From contig NZ_JANUSB010000015.1 of NCBI RefSeq assembly GCF_024793895.1, positions 496,001-560,000 of the forward strand: 64,000 nucleotides of DNA, in the 5' to 3' direction. The first letter of the stretch is position 1, and every line of letters begins with the position of its first letter. This document shows, in pieces, positions 58,898 to 64,000 of the stretch. Source of the stretch: Serratia sp. AKBS12 (GTDB lineage: Bacteria; Pseudomonadota; Gammaproteobacteria; Enterobacterales; Enterobacteriaceae). A program made the translations under genes and the position numbers. The notes below the pieces were generated by a model. That model saw only the letters and a list, made by a program, of their open reading frames with translations. It had not been told where the DNA came from and searched no databases.

Positions 58898-59506
58898 ATG
58901 CAACTTTTACACATTGATTCTAGTATTCTGGCTGACAACTCCGTCAGTCGCGTTCTGTCTGCTGCAGTTGTTGCACAAGTAAAGGACACTGTACCGGGAC
59001 TCACGGTAACTTATCGTGATTTAGCGACAGATACTGTCCCACATCTTTCTGGTGCCTATTTGGCCGCTGCCCAGAATGAAGGTGGCCAACATGAAGTAAC
59101 TCTACAAAAGGATTTGGCACTGGGAGCACAGATTCTTGATGAGTTTCTTGCTGCCGATATTATTGTGATAGGCGTTGCGCAATATAATTTCAGCGTTCCG
59201 AGTCAGCTCAAAGCATGGATTGATAGAATTGCGGTAGCGGGTAAAACATTCCGTTATACCTCTCAAGGCTCTGAGGGGTTAGTGGGTAATAAACGCGTAA
59301 TTCTTGCGGTTGCGCGCGGTGGTTTTTATGGTCAGGGTTCGCCCACGGAGAGTTTTGAACATACGCTGAGCTATCTCAAAAGCGTATTTCTGTTCCTGGG
59401 CATTACAAACCCAGAAGTTATCACTGCTGATGGCGTCGCGATTAGCGCTGAGCAGCGAGAATTATCTATATCTGAAGCCTTGCAAAAAATATCTCATCTA
59501 GAGTAA
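58898..59506 (+). CDS. azoR: FMN-dependent NADH-azoreductase
   Basis: A 202-residue flavodoxin-fold quinone reductase. MQLLHIDSSILADNSVSR is the FMN phosphate region, VGVAQYNFSVPSQLKAWIDRI and VARGGFYGQG are the signature loops of AzoR/AcpD. It reduces azo dyes and quinones in the cytosol, protecting against thiol-reactive stress. It is divergent from the HxlR regulator. The next gene, an MDR reductase, follows by 122 bases, and the three genes to 61710 are probably one stress unit. Confidence 0.9.
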   Translation: MQLLHIDSSILADNSVSRVLSAAVVAQVKDTVPGLTVTYRDLATDTVPHLSGAYLAAAQNEGGQHEVTLQKDLALGAQILDEFLAADIIVIGVAQYNFSVPSQLKAWIDRIAVAGKTFRYTSQGSEGLVGNKRVILAVARGGFYGQGSPTESFEHTLSYLKSVFLFLGITNPEVITADGVAISAEQRELSISEALQKISHLE

Positions 59507-59628
59507 TTACCCTATCTAAAGCCTGTATTATTCATGGAGGGATTTGCAGAGGTAACTTAAATCATTCTGCAATTAATTAAATCCACACCTCCAATCATGT
59601 CAGCCATCTTGTTATATGGAGTTAATGT

Positions 59629-60558
59629 ATGCGGCTAATCAAAGTAAAAGACTATACCGAGCTAAGCCAGATAAGTATCACTGAAGAGCCTAAACCTACA
59701 GTACGACATGGAGAGTTATTGATCAGGGTTGCGGCAGTTGGCGTTAATCCTCTGGATTGGAAGTTGATTATTGGTTCCATGAAGCAAGTTATGCCGACCC
59801 CTTTTCCATTTGTTCCAGGTTTTGAAGGCGCTGGTGTTATAGAAGCTGTCGGTGGGGGAGTGACAGGATTCTCGGAAGGAGATCGGGTTTATGGCCGTGC
59901 CCATGCTATGGTTGCGGAGTATGCGGTGATGCAGCCAGGTATGGTCGCTAAGCTTCCTGATAATATCAGTTTACTTCAGGCTGCTGCTATCCCTAGTGGA
60001 GCACAGGTAGCTTATTCCGCATTGCATAATGTAGCGCAGATACGGGCCGGACAAAAAATACTTATTCACGGAGCCTCTGGTGGTGTTGGTCAATACGCCG
60101 TCCAATTGGCTGAACTTGCAGGTGGAGAAATATGGGCTACAACATCGTCAAGCAATGTAGACATGGTAAAACAAATCGGTGCTCACCACGTGATCGATTA
60201 TCAGAAAGAGTCATTTGAAAATATTGTGCACGACATGGATGTTGTATTGAATATCGTCAACGATGACTTGGAAGCGCGTTCCTGGTCTGCTTTACGCAAC
60301 GGCGGGTTGTTAATCAGTTTATTACGTCAACCGGTGATACCTAATGATGCAGTCAAGGAAAATAAGAAGGGAGTATTCATGCGAGGGGTTCAAGGTGAAT
60401 ATATGGGCGTTATCAACCAGTTTGTAGCTGAAGGTAAAATAACCCCCACGATCGACAGTGTGTACGACTTAGAAGAGGCGGCAGACGCCTATAGTAAAAG
60501 CCAGGCAGGGCACGTAAAGGGGAAAATTATACTTGGAATTGCTAGTGACTTGATTTGA
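59629..60558 (+). CDS. Quinone oxidoreductase-like MDR protein (zinc-independent)
   Basis: A 309-residue medium-chain reductase. GVNPLDWKLIIG, GFEGAGVIEAVGGGV and the nucleotide motif IHGASGGVGQYAVQLAE are present; the zinc-binding Cys residues of alcohol dehydrogenases are absent. Such enzymes reduce quinones or enones with NADPH. The frame starts at ATG 59629 behind TATGGAG. It lies between azoR and the pirin gene, all in the same direction, and complements AzoR in electrophile detoxification. Confidence 0.88.
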   Translation: MRLIKVKDYTELSQISITEEPKPTVRHGELLIRVAAVGVNPLDWKLIIGSMKQVMPTPFPFVPGFEGAGVIEAVGGGVTGFSEGDRVYGRAHAMVAEYAVMQPGMVAKLPDNISLLQAAAIPSGAQVAYSALHNVAQIRAGQKILIHGASGGVGQYAVQLAELAGGEIWATTSSSNVDMVKQIGAHHVIDYQKESFENIVHDMDVVLNIVNDDLEARSWSALRNGGLLISLLRQPVIPNDAVKENKKGVFMRGVQGEYMGVINQFVAEGKITPTIDSVYDLEEAADAYSKSQAGHVKGKIILGIASDLI

Positions 60559-60648
60559 TTTCATTGTTTTATATGTTTTCCATAGCGTACTAATAAATTT
60601 TCATATTCTTGGTTGAAATAATATAGGTGTGGTTAAAAGGATATTGTT

Positions 60649-61710
60649 ATGAAAGATTTAATCTTACATGTAAGTGAACTTAATCGCCCTTGGAGAGGGA
60701 ATGATCCTTTCCTGTTCTGCGCTTATCATATAGATAATTATCCAGAGGGTAACGGCCAGTTGGGAATCGACCTTCATCATCTTAATGATCGAACGCTGGG
60801 TAATGACTTCAGCCATTTACATGGATACAGTATGTATCATGGTCATTCTGTGCCAGGGTTTCCGGCCCACCCTCACCGTGGTTTTGAAACCGTTACAATA
60901 GTGCGTTCTGGGTACGTGGACCATGCCGATTCTCTAGGGGGAATGGCAAGATACGGAGCAGGGGATGTGCAATGGCTTACTGCGGGGCAAGGCATACAAC
61001 ATGCGGAAATGTTTCCTTTAGTACATACGGACAAAACTAATACTTTGGAATTATTTCAAATTTGGTTAAATTTGCCGTCACATAAAAAAATGGTACCACC
61101 GGCTTTCAAAATGCTTTGGTCAGAAACTATTCCCCGCTACTGCAACAATGGAGCTAGCGTTGAGGTAATTGCTGGGCAATTACATCTTCTGGATCAAAAC
61201 CAAGCGTTGCGCCCACCATCTCCCCCCGAGAACAGTTGGGCAGCTGATGACAACGCAGAAGTAGCAATTTGGTTAGTGACTCTTCAACCAGGCGCTACAT
61301 TAACCCTCCCAGCAGCTAGATTGAATGAAAACCAGCGTACTTTGTATGTTTTCGATGGTATGGGGTTACAAATCGACTCACAATCGGTTGGCACCAGTAA
61401 ATTGATTCAGGTTGATGCGCTACAACCCTTGCCTGTTGCTAATTATGGAGAAAAACAAGTTCAGTTTTTGTTGCTGCAAGGTGTGCCTTTGAATGAGCCT
61501 GTTGTCGCGGAGGGCCCCTTTGTTATGAATACCGAGGCAGAAATTCACCAGGCTAAGTTAGATTATAGACGTAGCCACTTTGGTGATTGGTTGTGGGCTA
61601 ATTATGAGCCGGTATATGGCAGTAGTGAACAACGCTTCGCTCGCTATCCTGGCCAGGTAGAGATCGGCATTCCGCCCTCAGATTCTCACAAGGAGGAGAG
61701 GCACGACTAG
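60649..61710 (+). CDS. Pirin-family protein (long form)
   Basis: A 353-residue bicupin. Metal ligands are H74 and H76 (FPAHPHRGFET) and H118 with E120 (GQGIQHAEMF), as in human pirin and YhhW. The C-terminal pirin_C domain runs from about 200 to 300, and the protein is about 60 residues longer than most. Bacterial pirins oxidise quercetin or modulate metabolic enzymes; the role in this cluster is unknown. It ends 217 bases before tRNA-Asn copy 2, the last gene of the probable island. Confidence 0.88.
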   Translation: MKDLILHVSELNRPWRGNDPFLFCAYHIDNYPEGNGQLGIDLHHLNDRTLGNDFSHLHGYSMYHGHSVPGFPAHPHRGFETVTIVRSGYVDHADSLGGMARYGAGDVQWLTAGQGIQHAEMFPLVHTDKTNTLELFQIWLNLPSHKKMVPPAFKMLWSETIPRYCNNGASVEVIAGQLHLLDQNQALRPPSPPENSWAADDNAEVAIWLVTLQPGATLTLPAARLNENQRTLYVFDGMGLQIDSQSVGTSKLIQVDALQPLPVANYGEKQVQFLLLQGVPLNEPVVAEGPFVMNTEAEIHQAKLDYRRSHFGDWLWANYEPVYGSSEQRFARYPGQVEIGIPPSDSHKEERHD

Positions 61711-61878
61711 GTATTTCGAGCCTGTAATTTAAATTGTGCCTATGCTTGTTTTCGATATATTTACGCCAACAACGGAGCCAGGCACATAATAGATGAAGAT
61801 TGGACAGCTCCCATAACAGTCGACAGTATCGATCCTCACCTTTATGGGGAGTCGGTGATGCCCAGCGCCTTATCACCC

Positions 61879-61919
61879 CAAAAGCAAAAAGCCCGCTCAA
61901 GTTTCCTTAAGCGGGCTTC
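61879..61919 (-). terminator. Rho-independent terminator of tRNA-Asn copy 2
   Basis: On the minus strand AGCCCGCTTAAG pairs with CTTGAGCGGGCT (one G-T pair) around GAAA and is followed by TTTTGCTTTT, directly downstream of the tRNA gene. Confidence 0.9.
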
Positions 61920-61925
61920 TCTAAA

Positions 61926-62016
61926 TATGGCTCCTCTGACTGGACTCGAACCAGTGACATACGGATTAACAGTCCGCCGTTCTACCGACTGAACTACAGA
62001 GGAATCGTGTGAACGG
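61926..62016. repeat. 91-base direct repeat, copy 2 (copy 1 at 14080-14170)
   Basis: The two tRNA-Asn genes and a few flanking bases on each side are identical over 91 bases in the same orientation, 47.8 kb apart. Homologous recombination between them could delete or duplicate the intervening DNA. Confidence 0.95.
61928..62003 (-). tRNA. tRNA-Asn (GUU), copy 2
   Basis: Identical in all 76 bases to copy 1 at 14082-14157, with anticodon GTT and an encoded CCA end. It has its own consensus promoter on the right and a strong terminator on the left. Its 3' side faces the low-GC cluster at 58.3-61.7 kb. Confidence 0.98.
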
Positions 62017-62021
62017 CGGGA

Positions 62022-62050
62022 ATCATAACGACCTGCCGGGGGCATGTCAA
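62022..62050 (-). promoter_or_regulatory. Promoter of tRNA-Asn copy 2
   Basis: TTGACA (62045-62050) and TATGAT (62022-62027) are 17 bases apart on the minus strand. It is a stronger match to the sigma-70 consensus than the promoter of copy 1. Confidence 0.88.
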
Positions 62051-62060
62051 AGGGCGATTA

Positions 62061-62092
62061 CGCATTCTGTGACTGTTTGCTTACAGAATGCG
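62061..62092. other. Perfect ten-base inverted repeat upstream of tRNA-Asn copy 2
   Basis: CGCATTCTGT and ACAGAATGCG flank a 12-base loop, a few bases upstream of the tRNA promoter. The 350-base gap 62004-62353 has no convincing gene; short frames on either strand lack ribosome sites. Confidence 0.5.
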
Positions 62093-62353
62093 CAATTGCT
62101 TGAGTTTTTTGCAGATTTATTGGCCCTTTGGCCGATAGGGCGGCAGTGAACGGCGTGCGTCTGGCCTTGTGTAACGGTACGGCTGCCGCCATTATCGCCG
62201 GCCAGCTGCTGTCGCGCAGTGCCCGTTGCGCTTCTCTCTGCGGGGGCGGGTTTGTCTGCCCGTGATTTGCATCACACATTTGCCCACACAACCCCGCCAT
62301 GATAGCCAGCTCAAGCTAACTCACTAAAAATACACACAATAGGGACAAGCGGG

Positions 62354-63583
62354 ATGAAAAGAAAAACGTTACTGCTGTGCTTGCCGATGCTGTTCAGCGC
62401 CTCGGCGCTGGCCGAGGCCGAAGGCTATCAACTGGAACAGGTATTGGTGATGAGCCGCCACAACCTGCGCGCACCGTTGGCCAACAACGGCAGCGTACTG
62501 GCGAACGCCACGCCGCAGGCCTGGCCAGCGTGGGACACCCCCGGAGGTCTGCTGACCACCAAGGGTGGGGTGCTGGAAGTGTATATGGGCCATTATTTTA
62601 ACGCCTGGCTAAAGCAAACCGGCCTGCTGCCAGCGGAGGGCTGCCCGGCGCAAGACAGCGTATACGTTTATGCCAACAGCCTGCAACGTACGGTAGCCAC
62701 CGCGCAGTTCTTCACCAACGGGGCGTTCCCCGGCTGTGACGTGGCGGTGCATCATCAGGCGAAAATGGGCGAGATGGACCCGACCTTTAACCCGATCATC
62801 ACCGATAACAGCGAAACGTTTAATCAGCAGGCGCTAAAAGCGATGAATGCCAAACTGGACTCATTGCAGTTGGAGGCCGCCTATCGCCAGTTGGCGAGCA
62901 TTATCGATTACCAGGACTCCAACGCCTGCAAGACCGACCGCCAGTGCGATCTGACCGCCGAACCGAGCAAGATGAGTGCGGTGCCGGGCAAGGAGCCGGG
63001 GGTAACGGGGCCGTTAAAGGTGGGTAACTCGCTGGTTGACGCCTTTATGCTGCAATATTACGAAGGTTTCCCGCTGACGCAGGTGGCGTGGGGCAAAGTG
63101 AGCACGCCCGACCAGTGGCGCCAGCTGGCGCAGTTGAAAGACGGTTATCAGGATGCGCTGTTCACCTCATCGGTAGTGGCGCAAAACGTCGCCAAACCGC
63201 TGCTGACTTACATTAATTCGGCGCTGAACGGCGCAGATAAAACCCATTCGCCGAAATTGACCGTGTTGGTCGGCCACGATTCCAACATTGCCTCGCTGCT
63301 GTCGGCGATGAAGTTCAAATCGTATCAGTTACCGAACCAATATGAGAAAACCCCAATCGGCGGCAAACTGGTGTTCCAGCGTTGGCATGATGCCAAACAG
63401 GATCGGGATTTGCTGAAGATCGAATACGTCTACCAATCCACCGAACAGCTGCGTAACGCCGATAAACTGACGCTGGCGCACCCGCCGCAGCGCGTGACGC
63501 TGGCACTGGAAGGTTGTCCGACTGATAACCAGGGATTTTGCGCCTGGAGCGACTTCAAGAAAACCATGCAAGAGATGTTGTAA
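62354..63583 (+). CDS. agp: Periplasmic glucose-1-phosphatase
   Basis: A 409-residue histidine acid phosphatase. Sec signal [20 protein letters not shown]; the catalytic RHNLRAP (H36 as nucleophile) and the distal GHDSN Asp are present, exactly the variant found in E. coli Agp (RHN in place of RHG). Three pairs of Cys in the mature part fit the disulfides of that enzyme. It releases glucose from glucose 1-phosphate in the periplasm and can also attack phytate. It follows a GGGACAAGCGGG leader and is monocistronic. Confidence 0.95.
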   Translation: MKRKTLLLCLPMLFSASALAEAEGYQLEQVLVMSRHNLRAPLANNGSVLANATPQAWPAWDTPGGLLTTKGGVLEVYMGHYFNAWLKQTGLLPAEGCPAQDSVYVYANSLQRTVATAQFFTNGAFPGCDVAVHHQAKMGEMDPTFNPIITDNSETFNQQALKAMNAKLDSLQLEAAYRQLASIIDYQDSNACKTDRQCDLTAEPSKMSAVPGKEPGVTGPLKVGNSLVDAFMLQYYEGFPLTQVAWGKVSTPDQWRQLAQLKDGYQDALFTSSVVAQNVAKPLLTYINSALNGADKTHSPKLTVLVGHDSNIASLLSAMKFKSYQLPNQYEKTPIGGKLVFQRWHDAKQDRDLLKIEYVYQSTEQLRNADKLTLAHPPQRVTLALEGCPTDNQGFCAWSDFKKTMQEML

Positions 63584-63654
63584 CGCTGTCTGCCCCTTTC
63601 CCCAGCGGGACGGGGGCATTACACTGGGGCATTGCCCGTTCATCTGGTTTCAAC

Positions 63655-64000
63655 GTGTCTGCCTGTTTCCTTACCGATATTCAATGGCTGAATTTCAGCG
63701 ATTATCCCGGCCACGTGATCCGCGGCCGTTTCAGCGTGGCCGAGTACCACGATTCCCTGTTTTCCCACTTTGCTATCCCGTTTCCGGCGCATCTGTCTGC
63801 GGCGGTGGCCAAGCGGCGGGCGGAGTATCTGGCCGGACGCTGTCTGGCGCGGCAGGCGTTGGCGCAGTTGGATCATCACGGCGTTACCGTCACCACCGGT
63901 GACCATCGTGCGCCGGTCTGGCCACCGGGCGTCGCCGGCGCGCTAAGTCATAATGTTGATACGGTACTGTGTGCAGTACAGCGGGAACACGGCCTTGGCG
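63655..64000 (+). CDS. 4'-phosphopantetheinyl transferase, EntD-like (3' partial)
   Basis: The frame runs from GTG 63655 off the end of the window. It reads VSACFLTDIQWLNF, then KRRAEYLAGRCLARQAL, and GDHRAPVWPPGVAGALSHN, which are the landmark segments of EntD-type Sfp-like transferases. These enzymes load the phosphopantetheine arm onto carrier proteins of siderophore and other nonribosomal peptide synthetases. The start is uncertain since no strong ribosome site is visible; the C-terminal half with the metal-binding motif lies outside the window. Confidence 0.85.
   Translation, partial: MSACFLTDIQWLNFSDYPGHVIRGRFSVAEYHDSLFSHFAIPFPAHLSAAVAKRRAEYLAGRCLARQALAQLDHHGVTVTTGDHRAPVWPPGVAGALSHNVDTVLCAVQREHGLG

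Noticed and set aside
62058..62300. An 80-codon minus-strand frame before agp
   Set aside because: No ribosome site, Pro/Gln-rich without a fold pattern; overlaps the inverted repeat and tRNA promoter region.

Overview
The window looks like a chromosome segment of a Serratia-type enterobacterium (Yersiniaceae). Core genes such as sbcB, tmaR, amn, sotB, a yeeO-like MATE pump, pdxI and agp read as close relatives of the Escherichia coli proteins, and several of them (sbcB, tmaR, amn, yeeO, tRNA-Asn) also lie near one another in E. coli. They sit among pectin and amino-sugar catabolic genes that E. coli K-12 lacks or arranges differently. The assignment to Serratia rests on gene content and sequence character, not on a database search.

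Layout. 1-3.1 kb: end of a gamma-glutamyl-polyamine synthetase-like gene and a PuuP-like permease. 3.1-8.6 kb: sbcB, a small membrane protein, a fatty-acyl-reductase-like SDR, an S24 repressor divergent from an AmiD-like amidase, and tmaR. 8.6-14.1 kb: a truncated LysR gene, then an AT-rich accessory stretch (YgdI-type lipoprotein, DUF4354-like secreted protein, GlxA-type regulator with an EamA exporter, IS3 relic) ending at tRNA-Asn copy 1. 14.4-24.9 kb: sotB, amn, LysR/pdxI, and an envelope redox module (DUF5666 protein, cytochrome b, molybdopterin oxidoreductase) divergent from a heavy-metal-type two-component system, then a MATE pump. 25-29.8 kb: a KdgR/CRP-type pectin module (ogl, togT, kduD, RpiB/LacA-type isomerase). 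29.9-40.5 kb: a LysR gene and a complete-looking but PTS-free aga cluster (ompG, GH27, DMT permease, BadF-type kinase, kbaY, agaS, kbaZ, agaR) with an array of AgaR-type operators.

40.6-52.7 kb is a patchwork of LysR regulators with NAD(P)H oxidoreductases (SDR, AKR, Gfo/Idh/MocA, F420-reductase-like), one MFS exporter and several broken genes. 53-58.3 kb begins with a tyrosine-recombinase relic followed by a LacI / gluconokinase / MFS / SDR / RbsD-FucU cluster, probably a sugar-acid catabolic operon of unknown substrate. 58.4-61.7 kb holds HxlR, AzoR, an MDR reductase and a pirin, which suggests quinone or electrophile defence. It abuts tRNA-Asn copy 2, after which core genes return (agp, an EntD-like phosphopantetheinyl transferase running off the end).

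The two tRNA-Asn genes are part of identical 91-base direct repeats 47.8 kb apart. In both cases the accessory-looking DNA lies on the 3' side of the tRNA, the side where tRNA-targeting elements integrate. The most promising candidates for undescribed biology are the PTS-free amino-sugar/alpha-glycoside cluster, the redox operon sharing a metal-type palindrome with its two-component system, and the LacI-governed sugar-acid cluster.
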